Assembly: GCA_049999765.1 (NCBI GenBank)
Contig: JBNGIQ010009481.1
Coordinates: forward strand, 415,548 to 438,860
Length of the DNA stretch: 23,313 bases
DNA from: Phaeoceros laevis
Taxonomy: Eukaryota; Anthocerotophyta; Anthocerotopsida; Notothyladales
Direction: 5' to 3'
The position numbers were made by a program, and so were the translations under genes. This document shows, piece after piece, positions 11,758-20,895 of this stretch (its first letter is position 1; each line of letters starts with the position of its first letter). Under the pieces are notes generated by a model. The model did no database searches, had not been told where the DNA came from, and saw only the letters and a program-made list of their open reading frames with translations.

Positions 11758-14031
11758 TTAAATGAAGTCTGATCCAGATTTCTCGTTCAGCCTCAAGCAA
11801 ACCACTTGCATCCAGTGATACAAGTGTTTATACTGCCGGTACGTGAGGTCTTCTGCCACAAAAGTTGTCACTTCCTGCTCCTGTTGAATCCAGCTCTTGC
11901 CTGGCTTCTTCCAAGCGATTTCCTTATCTCTCAGCTTTTTCACCGCCTCTAGTTGGTCCCACAACCCAGCATCAGCATAGATGTCGGACATCAAGACATA
12001 TGACGAGCCATCTTTTGGCTGCAATCTCACAGCGTGACCGAAAGCTTGTTTTCCCAGCAATACATTACCATGCTTTCGACAGGCACCCAGCAAAGATGAC
12101 CATATGGCCAAGTCAGGCTGCATTGGCATGATTGATAACAGATGTTGGACCTGTCTGAAGTCTCCAGCACGGCCAAGGATGTCTACCACACTTGCATAAT
12201 GCTGGATCTCTGGAGTTATGCCATGATCTCTGCTCATGGAACAAAAATACTCAACACCTTCCTCGACCAACCCAGCATGACTGCACGCAGAGAGAACTGC
12301 AAGAAATGTGACTCCGTCTGGCTTAACACCCACCAGTTGCATCTTGTCAAAGCACCGTACACTCGCTCTGGAGTTCCCTAGTCGAGCATAACCAGCAATC
12401 AGTGCGGTCCACAACTGCACACCAGGCTGGGGTTCACCATCAAACACAGTCTGAGCGTCCACCATGGTTCCACATCTGCCATATGCATGAATAAGAGCAC
12501 TCGCCAAACAAGCATTGGGAAGCTTACCAGAGGAGTGCAATGTCCGATGAATGTGCCTGCAAATATACAAGCTTGCCGTAGTGCTGCAAGCTTGCAAGAT
12601 ACAGAGAAGGGTTACGTCATTGGCTGTAACTCCTTCCTCTTGCATTTTTCTGTACAGCTGCCAGGCCTCCTCTCCTCGTCCATGCTGGGAATATACTGTG
12701 AGCATGGCGTTCCAAGACACCACATCACGCTGGTTTAGTCCAGCAAAGACATCGTAGGCTTCCTGAATGCTACCACATTTTGCATACACACTGATGAGAG
12801 TGTTACCAATAAAGACATTGGAGTCATAGCCCATCTTTCGTGCATCTGCATGCAATGCCTTCCCCCTTTGTAGAGATGTCACTTTAGTGACTTGCCCATC
12901 GATAGCAGCACCTTCCGTTTCTGCAAGCACACCACATGCTCGGAGTGCAGCCACCAAGGTCCGAACATCTGGAGTCACACCTTCCTCCCTCATTCTATCG
13001 TAGAGGTGCAAAGCCTCTTCCCCTTGGCCCTGCTCAACATAAGCAGAAAGCATCACAGTCCAAGACACCACATTTCTCTCTGACAACCCATTAAAGACAA
13101 ATCGTGCATCCACAATGCTCCCACACTTTGCGTACATGTCGATCAGACACGTGCCCACAAACGAATTAGTCTCACATCTATATCTTATTGCTTCAGCATG
13201 CATGCTCTTTCCCTCTTCCAGGTTTGCCATGGTGCCACACGCTTTGACTAGGGTCACTAAGGTATATGTGTTGGGCTCCATACCTTCATGTTGCATCCAC
13301 CGGTACATCCTCAGTGCTTCCTGAGGTTGGCCAGACATCGTGTACCCTGAAATCAGAGCTGTCCAGGAGAATACAGTTCGTCGTGACAACCTGTGAAATA
13401 TTTGGAGTGCATCCTCGAGGCTACCGCACCTCACCATCGTGCTCACCAAGTATTCTCCAAGAAACCTACTAGACTCTAACCCATGTTTGGCTAGATGACG
13501 ATGGACTTTCTTAGCTTGACCCAGGGCCTTCTTTCGAGAGCACTCTTTCAACAGACAGCCATACGATGTCATGGAGGCAACAGTGCCCTGGTTCTCCAGT
13601 TGCACCAGGGCACCAAGTGCCTTGTCCAAATGTCCATCCCCACAGAAACGCTGTATATCATGATCAGACAAGGCTTTCCCTGAGCCACTGTGCAGCTGGG
13701 TATCCACGACGAGAACCCGAGAATCAACCCAAACATGCTTGATTTCATGTTTCAACATGAAGGGATTGCTCGTTCCCTGGTGCGTGAAGGCTGGTTGCAT
13801 AGGGCTGCCATGTTGACCACACCGTGCGAAACAATTGAAAGAGAAGGTTCTACCTTGACCAGCCAGTTGTACCACCCTGGAGGGCTCGACAAGACATTGT
13901 CCCGGCGTTTGTGGTGCGCCTGCTGACAAGCACCAAGATCTGGAAGTACTTTCAAGGTTCTTGCGACTAATGTGCCGACGCAATCGCAGCGACACCGTGA
14001 GCTTGGAGCTGTGGAGAATCGCTGAGAACAT
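11758..14031 (-). CDS. Pentatricopeptide repeat protein, PLS class with E/E+ end and no DYW domain (757 aa)
   Basis: Sequence-specific organelle RNA-binding protein; members of this class mostly direct C-to-U editing of mitochondrial or plastid transcripts. It is a single exon with an ATG start at 14031. Residues 1-45 are rich in Ser, Arg and Leu with almost no acidic residues, which suggests an organelle presequence, perhaps mitochondrial. PLS repeats run from about 130 to 620. Characteristic pieces are FVGTCLIDMYAKCGSI (near 291), NVVSWTVMLSAY (320), VFIGNTLISVYAKCGSI (406) and DVVSWNAML (436). E motifs follow (about 620-710), then an E+ or PG-box segment (PGKSWIQQEQEVTTF, 710-724). The protein stops at residue 757, where a DYW deaminase domain would normally begin, and I saw no DYW-like sequence downstream of the stop. 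If it edits RNA it would need a deaminase supplied in trans. The RNA target cannot be told by eye. An extra stretch near 371-387 (ETEGAAIDGQVTKVTSL) interrupts one repeat. Confidence 0.95.
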   Translation of the reverse strand: MFSAILHSSKLTVSLRLRRHISRKNLESTSRSWCLSAGAPQTPGQCLVEPSRVVQLAGQGRTFSFNCFARCGQHGSPMQPAFTHQGTSNPFMLKHEIKHVWVDSRVLVVDTQLHSGSGKALSDHDIQRFCGDGHLDKALGALVQLENQGTVASMTSYGCLLKECSRKKALGQAKKVHRHLAKHGLESSRFLGEYLVSTMVRCGSLEDALQIFHRLSRRTVFSWTALISGYTMSGQPQEALRMYRWMQHEGMEPNTYTLVTLVKACGTMANLEEGKSMHAEAIRYRCETNSFVGTCLIDMYAKCGSIVDARFVFNGLSERNVVSWTVMLSAYVEQGQGEEALHLYDRMREEGVTPDVRTLVAALRACGVLAETEGAAIDGQVTKVTSLQRGKALHADARKMGYDSNVFIGNTLISVYAKCGSIQEAYDVFAGLNQRDVVSWNAMLTVYSQHGRGEEAWQLYRKMQEEGVTANDVTLLCILQACSTTASLYICRHIHRTLHSSGKLPNACLASALIHAYGRCGTMVDAQTVFDGEPQPGVQLWTALIAGYARLGNSRASVRCFDKMQLVGVKPDGVTFLAVLSACSHAGLVEEGVEYFCSMSRDHGITPEIQHYASVVDILGRAGDFRQVQHLLSIMPMQPDLAIWSSLLGACRKHGNVLLGKQAFGHAVRLQPKDGSSYVLMSDIYADAGLWDQLEAVKKLRDKEIAWKKPGKSWIQQEQEVTTFVAEDLTYRQYKHLYHWMQVVCLRLNEKSGSDFI

Positions 14032-14299
14032 TGCAATGCCGCCATAATCCCAGATATGGAAGTTGCAGGACCTGGCGACAGACTTCAGAAACCGAAGTTC
14101 AGGGATCGTGCTTGATGGAGACTAGAATTTTAGGACGGAAGCACGAGTTTTTCAAGACGATTTGGAAAGTATTCCCTAGAAACCATTTGAAGTTGTGCAA
14201 GGATCCAAAAATTGGTGTCTACAGACAATACTTCGGATTCCTTCCTGCGTAGAGGGGGCTTACTGCTGGTTTGAGAAGCTGGGGGACTTGGTTCCTATA

Positions 14300-15703
14300 T
14301 TATAGATCTCCCTTGGACGTTGCCCTAACCAGTTGCTGATCTCTTACATTTACTCGCCTACACTTATCACCCAAAAAAGAAGGCTCAAGCTCTTCTATTC
14401 TTGCACAGAGGGAATTATAGCTTTCAACCGTAGACTGTAAAGTCCGATGAAGCTGTGCCACTTCCACCCTCAAGGGATGAACTGCAACAAGCAAGAGAAG
14501 ATGGATGAGTCTGCGAGCCGTTCTACGATACGTTAAACCGTTCTAACACGACAAAGAACGAAGTAGTAGTGAATACCCTCTTCAAGGTGCGTAGCTGCAT
14601 TTTTTATGACGGATGCAGCAAAATTCAGTCGCTGCACGAGTTTCTGTTCAAGAGCTTCTACCCCATCAATCTTGTCCCCTATTTCTTCCTGCCAGGCTTA
14701 AAAGCTATGAGTGAACAGTGGGCAGCTTTCAAGAATCTGCTATTCCTTGTGACTTAAAAAGAGATAACACAAGCAGGAGCAAGACCTGTCTTTTTCCCAC
14801 TCTAGCAGCAGTGATCTGTTGCCATTCCTCATACAAATCAAACAACCGCAAAGTGGTGGTTGGATCCAAAGCGCCTGAAAAACATAAAAAGTAACAACCT
14901 GCTAAACTAGGGGATGGCACAGACAAGACAACCACAAGATCGAAGGACATTCCCTTGACAGAAAGAGGGAAATGAAAACGGGAACAGATGCAAGCACATT
15001 TAGACATCGTTAGCAAAGAAAATCGACAGACCGTAGTCCCTGCTGGCCGAGAAGGAAGGCGACCTGCGCAAGACAATCTCCCTCAAACTTAATTCAGATG
15101 ATTGCGGGCTCACCAAAGGTGGAGTCTGCCATTCGGCCAAAAAGCAAGGGGCACAGATTTAGCGCCTGTAACATCAGAAACCGTTCTTACACTGCAGATG
15201 AACAACGTAACGACAATGGCAAACTTACGATGTCCAGGGACTGCAGCTTACTCAGGCAGGGATCTAGGGATACGTCTCTCCCATGCACTGTCGTGACCTG
15301 TCCTATAGAACCCTGGATGAGGCAGACGCGAATTGAACATCTCAGTACAATGTTACAGAACCCGTCAAAGAATGAAGACCAAGGAGCTCAAAGCTTCAAC
15401 AGCAAAAGCTTCAACACCTGCTCCCGTAAAAGCAGCATGCAACCTGCGAAGCAAGAGGCTTCGAGTCGGTGGAACCCATCCTGCTCTTGTGATGCCAAGC
15501 CAAAATCACTTCCTTCTTCCTCGTAGACAACTCCGGCAGACGAGTCTGGTTCCTGTTCTCCTGTTGCGCTGACGCACGGCCATCTCGTCCAATCCTTGGT
15601 GGCCACTACCACTGTCCTGTGACATGTGAGCACGGGAGCCAGCCAGCCTCGTGGGTGGAACCTGCTTACCGGCAGCCGGAGACCGGTAACTGCCAGTTAC
15701 CAT
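14300..15703 (-). CDS. Uncharacterised helical, coiled-coil-like protein, seven exons, 226 aa
   Basis: Exons, 5' to 3': 15703-15670, 15560-15418, 15297-15229, 15165-15114, 14874-14786, 14688-14577, 14481-14300. All junctions have GT/AG ends and the phases match, giving 681 nt including the stop. The protein starts MVTGSYRSPAAG and then has an acidic stretch (EQEPDSSAGVVYEEEGSDFG). A short helical region (FHRLEASC) comes next, and from residue 115 a long amphipathic part with LRLFDLYEEWQQI, KIDGVEALEQKLVQRL and LHRTLQSTVESYNSLCARIEEL, which has heptad-like hydrophobic spacing. No enzyme motif or signal peptide is seen. I do not recognise the family. The last five exons are secure. Exons 1-2 depend on one chosen donor and acceptor and are less certain. 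Only 268 bp separate its stop from the PPR start downstream. A scaffold or complex-subunit role would be a guess. Confidence 0.72.
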
Positions 15704-15904
15704 CAACCCGCCCAAAACCCTCTCCTTGTTCCGACTCTGCCTCCGATTTTGCAGGATGATAGCTTTGTGCTCTAAGCAGCAAGGGAGAGCGGAGACAGAA
15801 GCTGCCAGTTCTCACAGGATGAGATAGCAGTGGTGGGTGGTTTGGCGGCTGGGAAGCAGGTGTTGACCGTTGCTCGGAGGCTGCTCCGCCACCTTCTCCG
15901 CAAT
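15704..15904. promoter_or_regulatory. Short bidirectional promoter region
   Basis: Only 201 bp separate the start codons of the coiled-coil gene (minus) and the processing peptidase gene (plus), so the two transcripts must start within or near this stretch. No clear TATA element is seen on either strand. A pyrimidine-rich stretch lies at 15711-15750. Sharing of one promoter is inferred from spacing. Confidence 0.5.
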
Positions 15905-17635
15905 ATGGCCATTCAGATAACTGTCTCCTGCGCCCAGCAATGCGCCAACCCAGCACCTGGATTGCAGCAGGGAAAGCCTCTGAGGAGCGGTTCGAAGCAT
16001 CTCGGGGGCAAAGGGCGCTTTGAATTGATTTGGGTGCAAGACGGGTCTTTCGGTAGACACAGATTCAGGCTGAGCAGCAGGAACGAGGATGCAACGGGCA
16101 CGCAGGATAGATTTTTGAGCCCCTCCGCTCTTTTAGGAAAATCGGGCCATTCGGCATTGAATGCGGGATTATGTTCTCATTCATTTAGAAGTAGGAGACC
16201 TGTCCGAGCTCATTCTCGGACTCTCGCTGTACGATTTTCCAAACCTGCTTCAACGTCTGTGCGTGGTGGTCGCTTGGCCGTCTCCGTGGAGGAACCGCTG
16301 AAATGGTCGCCGTACCACGAATCCCGCTGGCACGCCAGGGTATCGGTGGCATGTAGTGCTCTTTCAGAGAAGGTCTCTCAGCCAGGGGATGGTGGCGGGA
16401 GCGGAGGCGGTGGGGGGGATGGCGATGGGGAGGAGAAGCCGCCCGGTGCCGACACATCTCTGTCGGTGGACGTGGAAGGGGGTGAGGGTAAAATTAGCTG
16501 GCTGCCCGAATGGCTCAATTTCACTTCGGAAGATGGCAAAACCGTCCTTGCTGTCTTTGCTGTCTCCTTTGCGTTCAGGTGGTTCATCGCAGAGCCACGG
16601 TTTATCCCTTCTTTGTCCATGTATCCTACATTTGAGGTTGGCGATCGTATAATTGCCGAGAAGGTAAATGCTCTGACCACCTTGTTTAGTTTGCAAACTT
16701 TCCCACTGGCAATGCACCATTCACATGTAACACTATCTTCAATCTGGCAGGTTTCGTTTTACTTCAGAGAGCCCGATGTGAATGACATCGTCATCTTCAG
16801 AGCACCTGAAGTGCTGCAGGTAAGCGAAAAGTACGTCTCTGGTGATGTGTCAGTGGGCAACTATGGACTTCCTCATCATGCTCAGAAGTTTTTTCCCTCT
16901 GTGAAATGTGCTGCTTTGGCAGGCGAGAGGATACAATGGTTCAGACGTCTTCATCAAGAGAATAGTTGCAAAGCATGGTGACATTGTGGAGGTATGTATG
17001 TGCGCAGCACTCTCATATCTTGCATCAACCGTACCCCTTTCCAGTCATCCTGTGAATGACTTAGACAGGCTTTTGTTACCCTGTTGTTGTCAGGTCCACA
17101 ATGGAAAGCTCGTGGTGAACGGCGTGGCCAAGGATGAAGAGTTCATTGCGGAACCACCGGCATACGACTTGGGTCCAACTGTATTTTCCTCAACCACACT
17201 TGTCCACATTTTTGGAATTGTCCCCAGTTTGTAGCTTGTGTTGGGGTGGTGGCAGAGTGCAAAGAGCATCGTATCCTGAAACCTTTTCTTCATCCTGACA
17301 TGTTTCTAACTGGCAGTATGTCCCCGACGGATATGTTTTTGTTATGGGCGACAATCGCAACAACAGTTTTGATTCACACATCTGGTACGAATTTTGTCAA
17401 CCGAAACTGCATTGCCTTGCCTGGCCCCCACTGGGATTTAAAAGTTACTCTCTTATCCGGATCCTACTTGTTCCTCCTTTTGTTTTGTGCCAGGGGACCT
17501 TTGCCAGTCGGCAATGTAATAGGAAGATCTGTGGTGCGGTATTGGCCGTTGGACAGGCTGGGGAGCACTGTGCTCAACACAGAGCAGCTGTCCTCCCTGC
17601 CGCTACTCCAGGCACCAGAATTAGCGAAGCCGTAG
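15905..17635 (+). CDS. TPP: Thylakoidal processing peptidase (plastid type I signal peptidase), six exons, 397 aa
   Basis: Removes thylakoid-transfer signals from lumen proteins and processes envelope proteins. Exons are 15905-16663, 16751-16819, 16923-16991, 17094-17180, 17317-17384 and 17494-17635, all GT/AG and in phase. The ATG at 15905 is preferred because the frame upstream opens only with GTG at 15830. A long N-terminal region (about 1-190) rich in Ser, Arg and Gly fits a plastid transit peptide. It includes a glycine-rich linker near 160-175. One membrane helix lies at about 213-229 ([17 protein letters not shown]). The S26 catalytic pair is visible: Ser238 in PSLSMYPT and Lys288 in VFIKRIV. 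The conserved [14 protein letters not shown] box is at 339-352, followed by [12 protein letters not shown]. The length is close to other plant plastid enzymes. In long single frames the retained introns mimic coding sequence, so the exon junctions matter. TPP is a family name; the exact paralogue cannot be assigned. Confidence 0.95.
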
Positions 17636-18458
17636 TTTGTCGAGGAACAAACTGCTGCCGTTCGTTACAGGTGCAACTTGTAAAAGCACTGAAGGTCTCA
17701 AATGTATTGTCATATGCTGCTCACAGCCTTGTTTCTGACTGGCAGCAAGCGGTGGTTACAGCAATCTGCCATGGCAACAAGCCCTGCAAGCTCCTCAACG
17801 CAAATGCTGTACATGAGTTCAGCAATTGGAAATATCACAATCACAACAAGTGAGACTATAATTTCTTGGTTTGGTCTGGAGAAGCACCGTGCTGGAAGCC
17901 CAGGTTTTGAAAAGTTCATACTGGAGGCTCGCTCTGGGGCTCCACTTTGGGCTGGATTTGTAGCTCTGAAGGCCTGCTAAGCTACATATCTTTGCTAAGC
18001 TGAGACTACTTGTAGACTCCTAGAAATCGCCTGGACAAGTTTGTGAATGCAACTCTGCAGTTGCATCCACCCCTGCCTTGGGTGGTAGACGCCAATTTGG
18101 TACAACCTACTTCAGTTTGTTCGTACTCACGTAGGGGGCATAGGGGCGTCTTTTGCCTCCAGACTCCAGATTGCCCTGCCCAGTGCACAGCATATAAACT
18201 GTACGTCAACAGGAAAAAAGTTCAAAAAATACTCACGTCTCATCGGAAGTTGCCCTGGAAAAGCCCCGGCAGAGCAAAAGCAGCAGCGCATTGCCGGGAC
18301 GCATCTCGGTGATGCCACGTGAACGGTCTTGATGCCACAATGTAGGATCCTCCTTCCCGTCTCGCAATGTAGCCGAGCAGAGGAGCTCGGGAGATGATTT
18401 ATGTTCGCGGCAGGAAGGAGGAAATTTTGTCTCGCTCTGATCAACTAGACTAGTAAAC
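17636..18458. other. Intergenic region between TPP and the riboflavin kinase gene
   Basis: These 823 bp on the shared strand must contain the TPP 3' UTR and the promoter and 5' UTR of the next gene. Open frames here are tails of the upstream gene frame or antisense shadows, and no protein family was recognised. No repeat or RNA gene was seen. Confidence 0.6.
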
Positions 18459-19628
18459 ATGTCGCAGCAGCGGAAGGTGTCGCACGTCATTCTTGATCTA
18501 GACGGGACGCTGCTGGACACAGAGCGGCTGGTGGAGGAGGCTTGCGAGGTGCTGGTACGGGATGACTTCGGCAAGGTGTGGGACGGGCGGGGAGCGGAGA
18601 AGCGGCTGGGCAAGCGGCCCTTGGAGGGGGCCGCAGCTCTCATCGCCGACTTCCAGCTCGAATGCACCCCGGAGCATGCCATTGCGCGCACCACGGAGCT
18701 GCTGGAGGACCGCTGGGCCACGGCTCGGGCGCTCCCGGGAGCTGTGCGCCTGATCCGGCACCTGGCCAGGCATGGCGTGCCCACGGCCCTGGCGTCCAGC
18801 TCCCCCCGCAGGTACGTCACCATCAAGCTGGCCAACCAGGAGGGATGGACGGAGGCGCTTCAGACCGTGGTGGCCGGGGACGAGGTGGAGCACGGCAAGC
18901 CTTGCCCTGACATCTTCCTGGAAGCGGCACGCATGCTTGGAGCGGAGCCGGCGAGGTGCCTGGTGATCGAGGACTCTCCAGCTGGGGTGCAGGCCGGCAA
19001 GGCGGCCGGGATGCAGGTGCTGGCGGTACCGTCTCTGCCTGGGAAGGAGGCCCTGCCGCTCTACTCAGACGCGGATGTAGTGCTGAGCTCGTTGCTGGAG
19101 CTGAAGCCGGAGCTATGGGGGTTGCCTCCCTTCCAGGACCTGGTGGCCGGTGCTCTGCCCGTGGAGCCCTGGTACGTTGGAGGCCCCGTGATCAAGGGCT
19201 ATGGCCGGGGGTCCAAGGTGCTGGGCATTCCCACGGCCAATTTACCCAGCGGCGGGTACCAGATGTCTGCGCATGTGTGCGGGATCTACCTAGGGTGGGC
19301 GGGGCTGGCCGACCGCGGGGTGTTCAAGATGGTGATGAGTGTCGGCTGGAACCCCTACTTCGACAACGCGCAGAAGACGGTGGAGCCGTGGCTGCTTCAC
19401 GAATTCCCTGAGGATTTCTACGGGGAGGAGCTGCGGCTGGTTGTCGTGGGTTACATCCGTGCCGAGGCTAACTTCCCGTCCCTGGATGCGCTGGTGCAGC
19501 GTATCCATGAAGATGGACGCATTGCTAATGCAGCCCTGGACGTTGGCCCCTTCTCCAATTACAGAGATGATCCTTACCTGACCACTCCGCTGATGAGCAG
19601 CAACAACAACAACGACAAATCGTCCTAG
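18459..19628 (+). CDS. FHY: Bifunctional FMN phosphatase / riboflavin kinase, intronless, 389 aa
   Basis: Interconverts riboflavin and FMN: the N-terminal half hydrolyses FMN and the C-terminal half phosphorylates riboflavin with ATP. The HAD hydrolase half (about 1-225) shows motif I DLDGTLLDTE with Asp13 and Asp15, motif II Ser114 (ALASSSPRR), motif III Lys147 (HGKPCPDIF) and motif IV EDSPAGVQAG with Glu171 and Asp172. The riboflavin kinase half (about 235-375) has GRGSKVLGIPTANLP at 249-263, containing the PTAN nucleotide/Mg signature, and a likely catalytic Glu309 (TVEPWLLHEF). The protein ends in a low-complexity Asn/Ser tail. The length matches the fused plant enzyme (about 380 aa). No targeting peptide is evident, so a cytosolic location is likely. 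The gene has no introns and is markedly GC-rich with G/C-ending codons, unlike its intron-rich neighbours, which could mean a retroposed origin. Confidence 0.96.
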   Translation: MSQQRKVSHVILDLDGTLLDTERLVEEACEVLVRDDFGKVWDGRGAEKRLGKRPLEGAAALIADFQLECTPEHAIARTTELLEDRWATARALPGAVRLIRHLARHGVPTALASSSPRRYVTIKLANQEGWTEALQTVVAGDEVEHGKPCPDIFLEAARMLGAEPARCLVIEDSPAGVQAGKAAGMQVLAVPSLPGKEALPLYSDADVVLSSLLELKPELWGLPPFQDLVAGALPVEPWYVGGPVIKGYGRGSKVLGIPTANLPSGGYQMSAHVCGIYLGWAGLADRGVFKMVMSVGWNPYFDNAQKTVEPWLLHEFPEDFYGEELRLVVVGYIRAEANFPSLDALVQRIHEDGRIANAALDVGPFSNYRDDPYLTTPLMSSNNNNDKSS

Positions 19629-20392
19629 CTAGGTATTGTTTTCCCTCTTGCTGACCACAGATTTTGTCTTTAGAGACTAGCCAGGGAATCCTTTTCGACA
19701 TGGCGACCGACCTTCCTCCCATTGTGAACAAATTCACCCTGTGCAGTGAGGTTGTCGCAGCAGGATCTGACACATTCTTGTTCCGCCCTCATCCGGAACG
19801 CCCAATCATTTTTCGGTTAGCCTGACTGGCATGAGAGGCTGTACGGACTCGTGATACGGTACCCTGACAGGCCTGACAAGCAACCGTCCTCTCTATGGTG
19901 GCTACAGTGTCTACTTGCTAAAGAAAACTCCAGTTGGAGGAGGCCAATTTTTTCCTCTCACGAAGTACCTCTGCCGTTTGCACTGCTGCCCTCAAGACAG
20001 CAAGGACTGAAATAGCCTAGCTAAAAATCTTTGGTTCATCAAAAAATGTTTTGGGATTGTCATACCGTAGTCCGCCTGAAAGGGCAGCGCAAAAAGCCCG
20101 GCCCATTCGCTTCACAGCCCGTCCAGGCTCTCGGCAACCGGAATCTCTCTCCCCCAACAAGCCGGCTTTAGGAAGGCTAGATTCGCAGTACAAGGCTCCA
20201 CCACTTCACACTTACATTTCTCCATGGTGCCACACTCAGATTGCTAAGCTAAGCATTCTTTAGAATCTTTACTATCTAGTATTTTGCCACTTGTGTGTTC
20301 TTGCCGGGCCCTGGGCGCCAAGTTGTAAGTTGGAGTGACAAGCTTATTGTAGGCTTGGAGAGCGTGATTACAAGCCTGTCCATAAACTAAGC
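19629..20392. other. Downstream region of the riboflavin kinase gene, no gene seen
   Basis: GC content falls sharply after the stop codon. The first few hundred bases are probably the 3' UTR. No open frame with family features, repeat or RNA gene was found. Confidence 0.55.
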
Positions 20393-20529
20393 GAGGTGCC
20401 GGCTCCTTGCCCACATATAGCATTTAACATGCCTTAACTAGCCAAACACGAAAGGCCTCTTGCTCAAAGAGCCAAGCTAAGTACAGCAAGAGGTGCCAGC
20501 TCCTTGCCCACATATGGCATTTAACATGC
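20393..20529. repeat. Pair of 40-bp direct repeats
   Basis: A 40-bp string starting GAGGTGCC and ending TTTAACATGC occurs at 20393-20432 and again at 20490-20529, with two mismatches and a 97-bp period. The sequence between the copies is not itself repeated. It looks like a small local duplication in non-coding DNA. Confidence 0.85.
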
Positions 20530-20743
20530 ATGACTACTATACACAGCTTCCTCTTCATGCTTCGTACCGTGGCTATCCATTATCCATACAGGTCACGGTA
20601 GAGACTTACAAGTTAACCAGTAAGTTAAGCCTAAATGCAGAAGGAACCCAGCAGGATCTGGAATTCTCCAAGAATTCACCAATGTAGGTCGTAAGTGATG
20701 AGATAAGCGTACAAATTACTAACGTCCTTTCTATTGTCATGGG

Positions 20744-20828
20744 GGGGTGGTGGCGCAGTTGGCTAGCGCGTAGGTCTCATAGCTCCTGAGTAATCCTGAG
20801 GTCGAGAGTTCGAGCCTCTCTCACCCCA
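20744..20828 (+). tRNA. tRNA-Met-CAT: Elongator tRNA-Met (CAU) with an 11-nt intron
   Basis: The acceptor stem GGGGTGG (20744-20750) pairs with TCACCCC (20821-20827), and the discriminator base is A20828. The D stem is GCGC/GCGC (20753-20756 and 20766-20769). The anticodon CAT is at 20778-20780. An intron at 20782-20792, one base 3' of the anticodon, interrupts the loop, as is usual for plant elongator tRNA-Met. The T arm is GAGAG-TTCGAGC-CTCTC. CCA is not encoded. A TTTT run just downstream (from about 20833) can serve as the RNA polymerase III terminator. The mature length is 74 nt before CCA addition. It closely matches the tRNA-Met sequence typical of flowering plants. Confidence 0.96.
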
Positions 20829-20895
20829 AACTGTTTTGTTCACTGACACGTAAGTCCTCTTACGAAAGTGAAACGGCGCGTGCTGCCAGGAGAGC

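Noticed and set aside
15098-15526. 142-codon frame on the plus strand
   Set aside because: It is antisense to exons 2-4 of the coiled-coil gene, whose splice sites and phases are coherent on the minus strand.
15830-15904. Earlier start of the processing peptidase at 15830
   Set aside because: That codon is GTG; the first ATG in the frame is at 15905.
16664-16981. Continuous reading of the processing peptidase through its first introns
   Set aside because: The frame is open by chance, but reading through breaks the conserved EKVSFYF junction, whereas splicing at GTAAAT and GGCAG restores the family sequence.
18233-18893. 200- and 131-codon frames on the minus strand over the riboflavin kinase gene
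   Set aside because: They are antisense shadows caused by the high GC content of that gene; the plus frame carries all the catalytic motifs.
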